DNA of 32,857 nucleotides. Source: Clostridia bacterium (GTDB taxonomy: Bacteria > Bacillota > Clostridia > Christensenellales > Aristaeellaceae). The notes under the pieces were generated by a model. The model was not told where the DNA came from, did no database searches, and saw nothing but the letters and a program-made list of their open reading frames with translations. Numbering within the stretch: the first letter of the stretch is position 1; each line of letters opens with the position of its first letter. The position numbers and the translations under genes were made by a program. The stretch spans positions 1 through 32,857 of the forward strand of contig CAAGII010000154.1 of assembly GCA_900769875.1 (NCBI GenBank), written 5' to 3'. Positions 22,419 through 30,991 of this stretch are shown in pieces.

Positions 22419-24323
22419 CTATGCGCGCCTGCGCCGCAGCATGGTCAGGCCAAGCAGGCTTGCGCCCAGCAGCGCAGCCCACAGCCACGGCCGGAACGAA
22501 TCTCCCGTCGGCGGCGGCTCAACCTTCGCCAGCACTGTGAGCGTCGCTGCATCGGAGATCAGTTCTGTTCCATAGCTGCTGGTGATCAGGCAGCGGTACT
22601 GCAGTCCGTCATTTGTCAGGGGAACGGCGCTCAGGGTGAGTGTGGGCTGCTGGCCGTCGGCGCAGTTCGTCCACTCACCGAAGCTGTTCACCTGCCACTG
22701 GTACTTCAGCCCCGCACCTGTTGCCGTTACAGTGAAGCTGGCGTCCTCTTCTTCCGTCACGACGATGCTTGCAGGCTGCGCGGCGATGGCGGGCGCGGCG
22801 ACCACCGTCAGCCTGGCGGGCTGGCTTGCCACCATGGTGCCGTAGCCGCTGGTCACCTGACAGCGGTACAGGCTGCCGTTGTTCACAGGGGAAGCAGGCA
22901 CCGTCAGCGAGACGCCGGTTTCGCCGGACAGGTCTGTCCAGCCGCCGTCCACCTGCTTCTGCCACTGGTAGGTGATGCTGTCGCCCGTGGCCTTCACGGT
23001 GAAGGTAGCGGTCTTGCCGGCCTCAGTGGTCACATCCTTGGGGTCGGTGATGATGGCGGGGGCCGCCAGTACGGTCAGGGCGGCGGAATCGCTGGTGAGG
23101 GTATAGCCGCTGGGCTGCTTGTCGCTGATGGCGTCCTTGATCACGCAGCGGTATTCGCTGCCGTCATCCGCCATGGTGGCGGGAATGCTCAGCGTGGAGG
23201 CCGTCTTGCCGGACAGGTTCGTCCAGGTACCGTTCACATTCTTCTGCCACTGGTAGGTCAGGTCGTCGCCCGTGGCCACCACGGTGAAGGCCGCCGTCTT
23301 CCCGGCCTCGATGGTGACGTCCTGAGGCTGTCCCGTGATGGCGAATTCGGAGGCTACATGCAGTATGGCATGCCGCGTTTCAATGGAACGCGTATCGCCC
23401 GTAACCCCCTTACGGGAATTGGAGAAGATGCAGTAATATTCAGTGCCGTCCATGTAACGGTCTGCATACAAATTGTACCACGCAATGCCGTCGCTGGTAT
23501 AATAGTACAATAAACCTTCTGGATAGCCACTTTTGTTCATCCGAACCCACTCGAACCAGGTAACTTTCCCTTTAAGGGTTTCTGCGTTTAACTTGACTAT
23601 GTCGTCATCGTGGAGATAGAGATCCTCGGGCTGGGTGATGACAATCGGGGTGTCGTGAATCCACTGGGCAAGCTGCCCAACTGCGGTGGGCCACCCATCG
23701 CTTTTGTGCGCGATGACACCCCCGCTCTGTGTGACAGCATTGTCATAGGCCGTGGCCCCATAGCAATTCAGCAGGTTTATGGATATATTTTTCTCGATGC
23801 ACGCATCCAGGCATTCTTGCATCGACGGTATGGCTTTCCCTGTGACCAGACTCGTCCCTTGCGTTTTATAATTATAATTCGCTAACAGAACAATCGCGTG
23901 AACGGCATTTTCCCGCCAGTTATATTCCGTTGCTGCCATGTAAAGGCCGCTGGTAACCGTTTCATCGGCATCGCCGCCGTGGTATGACGGCAGGTCACCA
24001 CTGGCCATGCTGTTTCGCAGAACGCTGATATCGCTGGTCCAGTTGCTTCCGTCCCACTGGATCTTCACGGTAGACTCTCGAGGAGTTACGTCATTGAGTT
24101 CGTCGCCATAGCCCACCAGACCGTATTGCACGTCAAAATCTGTCAGCTTTGAGGCAAAGTTTGCCAATTGGGCCATGACCTTGTCAATATTCTCGGGCAT
24201 AGAAGCCGTGCAGTCCACCACCCAGACAATGTCCAGCATCGGCTTGGCGTCCTCCGCGGCGGCGAGTGCGGGCATACACAGAACCAGGCATAGGAGCAGT
24301 GCCATCAGTCCATACTTCTTCAT
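22419..24323 (-). CDS. Surface protein: VWA domain, three Ig-like repeats, (S/P)PXTG sorting signal
   Basis: A 634-residue exported protein from ATG 24323 (GGGAGG ten bases upstream). A signal peptide (residues 1-22) is followed by a von Willebrand A domain (~28-230) with MIDAS motif DCTAS (Asp37, Thr39, Ser41), then a linker domain (~235-320). Three Ig-like repeats of ~90 residues follow, each with TFTV.ATG..(L/I).YQWQ and YRC. The C-terminus is PPPTG (603-607), a hydrophobic span and RRRRA: a wall-sorting signal of the (S/P)PXTG type known for clostridial sortase B. It should be anchored to the wall and bind protein or polymer ligands. No sortase is in the window. Base composition is lower in GC over the VWA/linker part than over the Ig repeats. 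Confidence 0.85.
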   Translation of the reverse strand: MKKYGLMALLLCLVLCMPALAAAEDAKPMLDIVWVVDCTASMPENIDKVMAQLANFASKLTDFDVQYGLVGYGDELNDVTPRESTVKIQWDGSNWTSDISVLRNSMASGDLPSYHGGDADETVTSGLYMAATEYNWRENAVHAIVLLANYNYKTQGTSLVTGKAIPSMQECLDACIEKNISINLLNCYGATAYDNAVTQSGGVIAHKSDGWPTAVGQLAQWIHDTPIVITQPEDLYLHDDDIVKLNAETLKGKVTWFEWVRMNKSGYPEGLLYYYTSDGIAWYNLYADRYMDGTEYYCIFSNSRKGVTGDTRSIETRHAILHVASEFAITGQPQDVTIEAGKTAAFTVVATGDDLTYQWQKNVNGTWTNLSGKTASTLSIPATMADDGSEYRCVIKDAISDKQPSGYTLTSDSAALTVLAAPAIITDPKDVTTEAGKTATFTVKATGDSITYQWQKQVDGGWTDLSGETGVSLTVPASPVNNGSLYRCQVTSGYGTMVASQPARLTVVAAPAIAAQPASIVVTEEEDASFTVTATGAGLKYQWQVNSFGEWTNCADGQQPTLTLSAVPLTNDGLQYRCLITSSYGTELISDAATLTVLAKVEPPPTGDSFRPWLWAALLGASLLGLTMLRRRRA

Positions 24324-24408
24324 AGAACGGAAACCTCCCCATGGGCGCGCGCTTCGGCGTTACAGCTGCACACCGCCATCACAGAACGTATACACAACCT
24401 CAACATCT

Positions 24409-24437
24409 ACCATATATTAGGGTAACCGGTTTGTCAA
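24409..24437 (-). promoter_or_regulatory. Promoter of the VWA surface-protein gene
   Basis: Minus-strand TTGACA (24432-24437), 17-nt spacer, TATGGT (24409-24414); leader of about 80 nt. Confidence 0.7.
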
Positions 24438-24536
24438 GGGCTTTGTGCGGAATTTGTCAGGGAAGCGCGGAGGGCAGCGATCCCGTTTGCTCTCATTGAG
24501 GCGCCGTGGAAAGACACGGAAAGAACAATGCGCCTC

Positions 24537-24565
24537 TTGACGGAAACGGGCGCTGTTTGTATAAT
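24537..24565 (+). promoter_or_regulatory. Promoter of the glutamate synthase operon
   Basis: TTGACG (24537-24542), exact 17-nt spacer, TATAAT (24560-24565). Transcription should start near 24572, at the foot of the antiterminator hairpin. Confidence 0.85.
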
Positions 24566-24573
24566 GACTGCGT

Positions 24574-24639
24574 AATGAACAAAGGCGTTCATTTTGCTTC
24601 TTTTGGTGTAGACAAGAGGGGCAAAATGAGCGCCTTTTT
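24574..24639 (+). promoter_or_regulatory. Leader switch: hexaloop antiterminator overlapping a 17-bp terminator
   Basis: AATGAAC-AAAGGC-GTTCATT (24574-24593) is a 7-bp perfect stem with a six-base loop having A at loop position 1 and G at position 4, the hallmark of ANTAR-protein targets. Its loop and 3' arm (24581-24593) are also the 5' arm of a 17-bp terminator (24581-24597 with 24621-24637, one G-U pair) ending in TTTTT. The structures exclude each other. The last gene of the operon encodes an ANTAR protein. Known ANTAR targets have two hexaloop hairpins; only one is convincing here. Confidence 0.75.
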
Positions 24640-24659
24640 GCATGAAGGAGGACGTGAAG

Positions 24660-25790
24660 TTGCAATATCATGATATGTTCAGCACTCGCCCCGGAAGCGC
24701 GCCGGTCGAGGGCGAGGTGCGGATTCCCTCCGGCTGCGCCATTGCGGGCGTATTCCATAAAAAGGGCGGCACGATCGGTGGCGATATGATCATCCGCGCC
24801 ATGGAGCCCATGCATGACCGCAGCAACGGTCTGGGCGGCGGCTTTGCGGGCTATGGCATTTATCCGGAGTTTGCCGACTGCTACGCGTTCCATCTCTTTT
24901 ATGACAGTGAGGACGCCCGCGACCGGTGCGAGCATTATATCAAGCGCTTCTTTGACGTGGCGAGCATGAGCGTGATGCCGGTGCGAAAGTCCCGCGTGGT
25001 CACGGACGCGCCGATCATCTGGCGGTATTTTGTGCAGCCCAAGCCGTGGCGCTGCAGCGAGGAGGCGTTGGATGAGCGCGCCTTCACTGCCAGGCATGTG
25101 CTGGAGGTGAACAGCACCATTCCGGGCGCGTTCATTTTCTCCAGCGGCAAGAACATGGGCGTGTTCAAGGGCGTGGGCTTCCCGGAGGATATGGGCCGCT
25201 ACTTCCGGCTGGAGGAATACGAGGCCACCTGCTGGACGGCGCACGGTCGGTATCCCACCAATACCCCCGGCTGGTGGGGCGGCGCGCATCCCTTCGCGCT
25301 GCTGGATACCACGGTGGTGCACAACGGCGAGATCAGCTCCTATGACGCGAACCGCCGCTGTATGGAGATGTACGGCTACAACTGCAATCTGCTGACCGAT
25401 ACCGAGGTCATCGCGTACATGTTCGATTACCTTGTGCGCCGCCAGGGCCTTTCGTGGCAGGAAGCGGCCAATGTGGTGGCAGCGCCCTTCTGGTCGACCA
25501 TCGACCATCTCGACGAGGAGGAAAAGGCGCGGATGACCTTCCTGCGCAAACGCTTCTCCTCGATGCTCATCACCGGCCCGTTCTCCATTCTGGTGGGCTT
25601 TGAGGGCGGTATGATGGCGCTCAACGACAGGCTGAAGCTGCGCTCCATGGTCGTGGGCGAAACGGAGGATATCGCCTATGTTGCCAGCGAGGAGTGCGCC
25701 ATCCGCCGCATCTGTCAGGAGCCGATGGAGCTGTGGTCGCCCCGTGGCGGCCAGCCTGTGATCTTTACGCTGGAAGGAGGCAGAGCCTGA
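24660..25790 (+). CDS. Glutamate synthase, glutamine amidotransferase subunit (GltB domain 1)
   Basis: A separate class II amidotransferase of ~376 residues that releases ammonia from glutamine for glutamate synthesis. The nucleophile is the Cys in PSGCAIAGVF, residue 26 from TTG 24660, so a short propeptide must be removed to expose it. Other family motifs: ARYPTNTP-like GRYPTNTPGWWGGAHPF and VVHNGEISSYDANRR. I prefer TTG 24660 because AAGGAGG lies eight bases upstream. ATG 24642 precedes that site and abuts the terminator T-run; GTG 24654 is too close. In most bacteria this domain is fused into a ~1500-residue GltB; here it is free-standing as in archaea. First gene of the operon, overlapping the next start by one base. 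Confidence 0.88.
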   Translation: MQYHDMFSTRPGSAPVEGEVRIPSGCAIAGVFHKKGGTIGGDMIIRAMEPMHDRSNGLGGGFAGYGIYPEFADCYAFHLFYDSEDARDRCEHYIKRFFDVASMSVMPVRKSRVVTDAPIIWRYFVQPKPWRCSEEALDERAFTARHVLEVNSTIPGAFIFSSGKNMGVFKGVGFPEDMGRYFRLEEYEATCWTAHGRYPTNTPGWWGGAHPFALLDTTVVHNGEISSYDANRRCMEMYGYNCNLLTDTEVIAYMFDYLVRRQGLSWQEAANVVAAPFWSTIDHLDEEEKARMTFLRKRFSSMLITGPFSILVGFEGGMMALNDRLKLRSMVVGETEDIAYVASEECAIRRICQEPMELWSPRGGQPVIFTLEGGRA

Positions 25791-27295
25791 TGGCTGTCGA
25801 TTTCTTTTATCCCGCTTATGAGGTGGTGCGCAATCAGGATCGCTGCATCACCTGCCGGGTCTGCGAGCGGCAGTGCGCCAACAAGGTGCACCAGTACGAC
25901 GCGGAGCTTGGCATGATGATTTCCGACGAGAGCGCCTGCGTCAACTGCCAGCGCTGCGTGACGCTCTGCCCCACGCGCGCGCTCAAGATTGTGAAAACTG
26001 ACAACACCTTCAAATCCAACGTCAACTGGTCCAGCGACGCGATGACGGAAATCTACCGTCAGGCGCAGTCCGGCGGCGTGCTGCTCAGCGCCATGGGCAA
26101 TCCGCAGCCGCTGCCCGTGTACTGGGACAAGCTGCTCATCAACGCCAGTCAGGTGACCAATCCCTCCATCGACCCGCTGCGCGAGCCGATGGAAACGCGC
26201 GTGTACCTGGGCAGCCGTCCCGACGGCGTCAGGCGCGATGAAAACGGCCGCCTGATTGACGACACGCCGCCCCAGCTCAAGCTGGAGGTGCCCATCATGT
26301 TCTCCGCCATGAGCTACGGCTCCATCAGCTACAACGCGCACGAAAGCCTCGCCCGCGCCGCCGTGGAGCTGGGCACCTACTACAACACCGGCGAGGGCGG
26401 ACTGCACAAGGACTTCTACCAGTACGGCGAAAACACCATTGTGCAGGTTGCGTCTGGGCGCTTTGGTGTGCATGCCGACTACCTCAACGCGGGCGCCGCC
26501 ATCGAGATCAAGATGGGTCAGGGCGCGAAGCCCGGCATCGGCGGTCATCTGCCGGGGCGCAAGATCGTGGGCGATATCGCGCGCACCCGCATGATCCCCG
26601 AGGGCTCCGACGCCATCTCGCCCGCGCCGCACCATGATATCTATTCCATTGAGGATCTGCGCCAGCTGGTGTATTCCCTCAAGGAAGCGACCCGCTACCG
26701 CAAGCCTGTGATCGTCAAGGTGGCGGCGGTGCACAATGTGGCTGCCATTGCCAGCGGCATTGCCCGCTCCGGCGCGGATATCATCGCCATCGATGGCTTC
26801 CGCGGTGGCACGGGCGCCGCGCCCACGCGAATCCGCGACCATGTGGGCATCCCGATTGAGCTTGCGCTCGCTTCGGTTGACACGCGGCTGAGGCAGGAGG
26901 GCATCCGCAACCGCGTGAGCCTTGTGGTGGGCGGCTCCATCCGCTCCTCCGCCGATGTGGTCAAGGCCATCGCGCTGGGCGCGGACGCGGTGTACATCGC
27001 CACCGGCGCGCTGCTCGCGCTGGGGTGCCACCTGTGCCGCTCCTGCCAGACCGGCCGCTGCAACTGGGGCATCGCGACCCAGATGCCCGAGCTGACCCAG
27101 CGCCTCAACCCCGATATGGGCTGCAGGAGGCTGGTCAACCTTGTGACCGCCTGGAACCATGAAATCAAGGAAATGATGGGCGGCATGGGCATCAACTCCA
27201 TCGAAGCCCTGCGCGGCAACAGGCTGATGCTGCGCGGCGTGGGCCTGACCGACAAGGAGCTTGAAATCCTTGGCGTGAAGCATGCGGGAGAGTGA
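25790..27295 (+). CDS. Glutamate synthase, FMN-binding catalytic subunit with N-terminal ferredoxin domain (GltB domain 2)
   Basis: A 501-residue subunit from ATG 25790 (AGGAGG upstream; TGATG overlap with the previous gene). Residues 1-~65 carry two [4Fe-4S] motifs (Cys19-22-25-29 and Cys50-53-56-60). The remainder is the FMN barrel that reductively transfers ammonia to 2-oxoglutarate: SAMSYGSISYNAHE, NTGEGGLHKDF, GQGAKPGIGGHLPG, ISPAPHHDIYSIEDL, IDGFRGGTGAAP, ADAVYIATGALLALGC. The Cys cluster CHLCRSCQTGRCNWGIATQ near the end matches the GltB [3Fe-4S] site. This is the archaeal-type catalytic unit; electrons should arrive through the ferredoxin domain from the two downstream redox proteins. 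Confidence 0.93.
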   Translation: MAVDFFYPAYEVVRNQDRCITCRVCERQCANKVHQYDAELGMMISDESACVNCQRCVTLCPTRALKIVKTDNTFKSNVNWSSDAMTEIYRQAQSGGVLLSAMGNPQPLPVYWDKLLINASQVTNPSIDPLREPMETRVYLGSRPDGVRRDENGRLIDDTPPQLKLEVPIMFSAMSYGSISYNAHESLARAAVELGTYYNTGEGGLHKDFYQYGENTIVQVASGRFGVHADYLNAGAAIEIKMGQGAKPGIGGHLPGRKIVGDIARTRMIPEGSDAISPAPHHDIYSIEDLRQLVYSLKEATRYRKPVIVKVAAVHNVAAIASGIARSGADIIAIDGFRGGTGAAPTRIRDHVGIPIELALASVDTRLRQEGIRNRVSLVVGGSIRSSADVVKAIALGADAVYIATGALLALGCHLCRSCQTGRCNWGIATQMPELTQRLNPDMGCRRLVNLVTAWNHEIKEMMGGMGINSIEALRGNRLMLRGVGLTDKELEILGVKHAGE

Positions 27296-27301
27296 CGGAC
27301 G

Positions 27302-27736
27302 ATGAAGAGAATCTTCGTGAATGAAAAATGGTGCCTTGGCTGCCATCTGTGCGAATACTACTGCGCCTTTGCGAACTCCGGCAAATCCGATATGGTGAAG
27401 GCGCTCAAGAATGTCACCATCCACCCGCGCATTCACATCGAGGGCGGAAAGGGAGGCGTACATTTTGCCGTCAGCTGCCGGCACTGCGCGAACCCCCTGT
27501 GCGTCAAGGGCTGCATCAGCGGCGCGCTGAGCGTGAAGAACGGCATGATCGAGATCGACCAGGAAAAGTGTGTGGGCTGCTTTACCTGCATCCTGTCCTG
27601 CCCCTACGGCGCGATCATGCCGGACGAAACGGGCAGGGTCATGCAGAAGTGCGAGCTTTGCACCAAAAACGCCAGCGGCGAGCCGGTGTGCGTGAAGAAC
27701 TGCCCCAATCAGGCGATCGTATTTGAGGAGAGGTGA
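27302..27736 (+). CDS. Four-cluster ferredoxin-type electron-transfer protein
   Basis: A 144-residue protein from ATG 27302 resembling HycB/CooF/DmsB-type iron-sulfur subunits. Four cysteine groups are visible: CLGCHLCEYYC (from Cys11), CRHCANPLCVKGC, CVGCFTCILSCP and CELCTKN...CVKNCP, enough for four [4Fe-4S] clusters. Within this operon it probably relays electrons between the FAD oxidoreductase encoded next and the FMN subunit encoded before it, replacing part of the usual GltD. It lacks a signal peptide, so it acts in the cytosol. Spacing to both neighbours is under 10 bp, indicating co-transcription. Confidence 0.88.
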   Translation: MKRIFVNEKWCLGCHLCEYYCAFANSGKSDMVKALKNVTIHPRIHIEGGKGGVHFAVSCRHCANPLCVKGCISGALSVKNGMIEIDQEKCVGCFTCILSCPYGAIMPDETGRVMQKCELCTKNASGEPVCVKNCPNQAIVFEER

Positions 27737-27741
27737 GCGGA

Positions 27742-28971
27742 ATGCAGTATGTGATCATCGGCAACGGCCCTGCGGCGATCTGGGCGGTGGAGGGCATCCG
27801 CCGCTTCGACCGGGAGGGCACGATCGTGCTGTTTTCAAAAGAGGACGAGGCATCCTATTCGCGCCCGCTGATTTCCTATCTCCTTTTGGGCAACACGGAC
27901 GAAGCGCGTATGCGCTACCGCGGCGAGGATTTTTACGAGCTGCAGCGTGTGGATTTCAGAAAGGGCGTCGAGGCTGTTTCCATTGACAAAGAAAACCAAA
28001 CCGTCACCGCCTCCGACGGCAGTGTGACCGCCTATGACAGGCTGCTGCTTGCCACGGGCGCGAGACCCTTCGTGCCGCCCGCCGAGGGACTGGAGCAGAT
28101 TCCCTACCACACCTTCATGACGCTGGAGGATGCGCGGGGGCTTCGGGCTGCGCTGAAGCCTGAGAGCAGGGTGCTGATTGTGGGCGCGGGTCTCATTGGG
28201 CTGAAGTGTCTGGAGGGTATCCGCCATCTGTGCGGCGACGTGACGGTGGTCGATCTCGCGCCGCAGATTCTGCCGTCCATTCTGGATGCTGAAGCGGCTG
28301 CCATGGTGCATAAGCATATCGAAAAGCAGGGCGTGTCGTTTGTGCTGGGCGACTGCGTGACTGCCTTCCATGGTCATGAAGCGGTCACGCGCGGCGGGCG
28401 CGTGCTTCCCTTCGACGTGCTGGTGATGGCGGTCGGCGTTCGCCCCGAGACGGCGCTTGCCTGCCAGATGGGGCTTGACGCGGCGCGCGGCATTGAAACG
28501 GACGCGAGGGGCGAAACCGCCATACCGGGCGTGTTCGCCGCCGGAGACTGCGCAAAGAGCGTGGATGTGACGACCGGGCTTCCAAAGGTGCTTGCGCTTT
28601 TGCCCAACGCCGCCATGCAGGGCGAAACCTGCGGCGCGGCCATGGCGGGCGGCAGCGTGGAGAAGCCTGCCAGCATTGCGATGAACGCCATGGGCATGTT
28701 CGGGCTGCACATGATTACCGCCGGAACCATGGAGGGCGAGGAGCATATTGTGCGCAGCCCCGGCAGCTACAAGCGGCTGTGCACGAAGGACAACCGTCTG
28801 ATGGGCTACATCATGGTGGGCGACGTGGAGCGCGCGGGCATCTACACCGCGCTCATCCGCGAGCAGACGCCGCTGGATACCATTGATTTCGACCTGATGC
28901 TGGAAAAGCCGCAGCTGATGGCGTTTTCCAGACGTGACCGGCAGATGAGGATGGGAGGCGGCAGGCTGTGA
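27742..28971 (+). CDS. FAD-dependent pyridine nucleotide oxidoreductase
   Basis: A 409-residue two-Rossmann flavoprotein of the nitrite reductase/rubredoxin reductase type. ATG 27742 sits six bases after the strong site GAGGAGAGGTG; an in-frame GTG 27733 is less likely. FAD motif: YVIIGNGPAAIWAVEGIRR. NAD(P) motif: VLIVGAGLIGLKCLEG near residue 150. The second FAD contact is GVFAAGDCAKS. There is no CxxxxC redox disulfide. It most likely oxidises NAD(P)H and feeds the poly-ferredoxin and the FMN subunit, taking the place of GltD. It overlaps the next start codon in GTGA. Confidence 0.87.
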   Translation: MQYVIIGNGPAAIWAVEGIRRFDREGTIVLFSKEDEASYSRPLISYLLLGNTDEARMRYRGEDFYELQRVDFRKGVEAVSIDKENQTVTASDGSVTAYDRLLLATGARPFVPPAEGLEQIPYHTFMTLEDARGLRAALKPESRVLIVGAGLIGLKCLEGIRHLCGDVTVVDLAPQILPSILDAEAAAMVHKHIEKQGVSFVLGDCVTAFHGHEAVTRGGRVLPFDVLVMAVGVRPETALACQMGLDAARGIETDARGETAIPGVFAAGDCAKSVDVTTGLPKVLALLPNAAMQGETCGAAMAGGSVEKPASIAMNAMGMFGLHMITAGTMEGEEHIVRSPGSYKRLCTKDNRLMGYIMVGDVERAGIYTALIREQTPLDTIDFDLMLEKPQLMAFSRRDRQMRMGGGRL

Positions 28972-29693
28972 GGATTGAAGCGGGAGATATGCATTTTCAG
29001 GCGCTGAACGAGCAGATTCACGCCTCGGCGGACGATGCCATCGAGATCGTCGGCTGCATGGGCCAGCGCTATATCGCAAGCGGGCTCAAGGGCAAAAGCA
29101 TCGCCATTCACGGCATTCCGGGCAACGCGCTGTGCGCTTACCTGAACGACTGCCGGGTGGAGGTGTTCGGCAACGCGCAGGATGCGACGGGCGACACCAT
29201 GAACGCGGGTACGCTGATCGTTCACGGCAGCTGCGGCGACGCGACCGGCTACGCCATGCGCGGCGGCACCATTTTGGTCAAGGGTAATGTGGGCTACCGC
29301 GCGGGCATCCACATGAAGGCGTATCAGGAGCAGGTGCCTGTGCTGGTGATTGGCGGCGAAGCGGGCAGCTTTCTTGGTGAGTATCAGGCGGGCGGCTACA
29401 TTGTGGTGCTGGGACTGAACACCCGTGACCGTGCGCCTGTGGGACGCTTCTGCGCCGCGGGCATGCACGGCGGTAAGATCTACCTGCGCACGGAGGCTGA
29501 AATGCCCTTTGATCTGCCACAGCAGGTGGTGGCGCGGGAGGCAAATGAAGCGGATATGCAGGAGATTCAACCCTATTTGACGAAGTATGCCGAAGCCTTT
29601 GGCGCGGACGCGTCCATGCTGATGAAGGATCGGTATATGGTGCTTGAGCCCAACACCAGCAATCCCTACATGCGTCTGTATGTCACCAACTGA
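28968..29693 (+). CDS. Glutamate synthase, GXGXG structural subunit (GltB domain 3)
   Basis: A 241-residue beta-helix subunit corresponding to the C-terminal GXGXG domain of GltB. GTG 28968 overlaps the previous stop codon, with GGGAGG upstream. The repeated glycine-rich turns are visible: GCMGQRYIASGLKGKSIAIHG, GNAQDATGDTMNAGTLIVHG, CGDATGYAMRGGTILVKG, NVGYRAG. In fused GltB this domain packs under the FMN barrel and has no catalytic residues. Finding domains 1, 2 and 3 as three genes in order, with the electron-transfer genes inserted between 2 and 3, is the archaeal/clostridial arrangement. Confidence 0.9.
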   Translation: MRIEAGDMHFQALNEQIHASADDAIEIVGCMGQRYIASGLKGKSIAIHGIPGNALCAYLNDCRVEVFGNAQDATGDTMNAGTLIVHGSCGDATGYAMRGGTILVKGNVGYRAGIHMKAYQEQVPVLVIGGEAGSFLGEYQAGGYIVVLGLNTRDRAPVGRFCAAGMHGGKIYLRTEAEMPFDLPQQVVAREANEADMQEIQPYLTKYAEAFGADASMLMKDRYMVLEPNTSNPYMRLYVTN

Positions 29694-29708
29694 TGGAGGA
29701 ACCGAGCC

Positions 29709-30977
29709 ATGACGGAACAGGAAGTGCTGGACTTTATACAGGAAAACGATGTTAAATTCATCCGCCTCGCGTTTGTGGATATGTTTGGTACGCTGAAAAA
29801 CATATCCATCATGCCGGGGGAGCTGCGCCGCGCGTTTGGCGGCGGCATCTCCTTTGACGCTTCGGCGGTCAAGGGCTTTACCGACGTGGCGAGAAGCGAG
29901 CTGTTTCTCAAGCCGGATCTGCGCACCATCGCCGTGCTTCCGTGGCGGCCGCAGTCCGGCAGGGTGGCAAGGCTCTGGTGCGACTGTGTCGGGCCCGACG
30001 GCACGCTCTATGAAGGCTACAGCCGCACCATTCTGCGCCGTCAGGTGGAGAAGGCTCGCGAGGAAGGCCTGTTTTTCACCCTTGGCACAGAGTATGAGTT
30101 CTATCTTTTCAAACAGGATGAAAACGGCGACGCGACCCTGACACCGCACGATCAGGCAGGATACATGGACGTCGCGCCTCTGGACAGGGGCGAGAACATC
30201 CGCCGCGAGATCTGCCTGTCGCTGGAGGCCATGGGGATCCAGCCCGAATGCAGCCATCACGAGCACGGCCCGGGTCAGAACGAGATTGATTTCAAATACG
30301 CGTCCCCGCTTGCCGCGGCGGACAACGCCATGGCGTTCAAGAGCGCCGTGCGTACCATTGCCAGCCAGTACGGGCTGCACGCGTCCTTCCTGCCCAAGCC
30401 GCTGATGGGCGACAGCGGAAACGGACTGCATGTGAACCTTTCCATGGAGCGGGACGGCGTGAACCTCTTTGAGTGGAACGGCGGCGAAATGGCGGAGGAG
30501 GCAAGGCAGGCCATGGCCGGTATTCTGCGCCGCATCCGCGAGATCAGCCTGTTCCTCAACCCGCTGCCGAGCAGCTACCGCCGCCTTGGCGAATGGGAAG
30601 CGCCGCGCTACATCAACTGGAGCTACGGCAACCGCAGCCAGTGCATCCGCATTCCCGCATCCGCGCCGGGCAACGGCCGTATGGAGCTGCGCTCGCCCGA
30701 CCCTGCATGCAATCCCTACCTTGCCTTTGCGCTGATCCTTGCCGCCGCCATGGAGGGCATGCGCGACAAAGCGCCGCTGCAGCCTCCGGTGGAGAACACG
30801 GGCGAACTGCCCGTGGATCTGAACGAGGCCATCCGCGAGGCGCAGGGCAGCGACTTTATCCGCAGCGTGATTCCCGAATCAATGCTTTCGCGGTATGTGC
30901 AGGAAAAGCAGCGCACTGCGGCGCGGCATGAGGCTGATCCCAAGTCCGTATTCCAGCAGCATCTTCGCACCATTTGA
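29709..30977 (+). CDS. glnA: Glutamine synthetase, type I
   Basis: A 422-residue ATP-dependent enzyme making glutamine from glutamate and ammonia, supplying the glutamate synthase subunits encoded upstream. ATG 29709 follows GGAGG. Active-site signatures: GTEYEFYLF (~residue 125), HHEHGPGQNEIDF, FLPKPLMGDSGNGLH (~residue 239; the second His of the usual GMHxH is Asn), SYGNRSQCIRIP and MELRSPDPACNPYLAFA. The C-terminal adenylylation tyrosine motif of GSI-beta enzymes is not present, so it is the short, alpha-like form regulated by feedback or expression. It is somewhat shorter than the ~445 residues of Bacillus GlnA. It sits in the same operon as the ANTAR regulator, which probably controls both. 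Confidence 0.93.
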   Translation: MTEQEVLDFIQENDVKFIRLAFVDMFGTLKNISIMPGELRRAFGGGISFDASAVKGFTDVARSELFLKPDLRTIAVLPWRPQSGRVARLWCDCVGPDGTLYEGYSRTILRRQVEKAREEGLFFTLGTEYEFYLFKQDENGDATLTPHDQAGYMDVAPLDRGENIRREICLSLEAMGIQPECSHHEHGPGQNEIDFKYASPLAAADNAMAFKSAVRTIASQYGLHASFLPKPLMGDSGNGLHVNLSMERDGVNLFEWNGGEMAEEARQAMAGILRRIREISLFLNPLPSSYRRLGEWEAPRYINWSYGNRSQCIRIPASAPGNGRMELRSPDPACNPYLAFALILAAAMEGMRDKAPLQPPVENTGELPVDLNEAIREAQGSDFIRSVIPESMLSRYVQEKQRTAARHEADPKSVFQQHLRTI

Positions 30978-30991
30978 CGGGAGGTGATTGC

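Noticed and set aside
24504..24519. CCGTG-GAAAGA-CACGG as the missing first ANTAR hairpin
   Set aside because: It has a six-base loop but G/A instead of A/G at loop positions 1 and 4, and it lies upstream of the likely promoter, so it would not be in the transcript.
25715..27484. A 589-codon minus-strand frame opposite the FMN subunit of glutamate synthase
   Set aside because: Shadow of a GC-rich gene with complete catalytic motifs on the plus strand.
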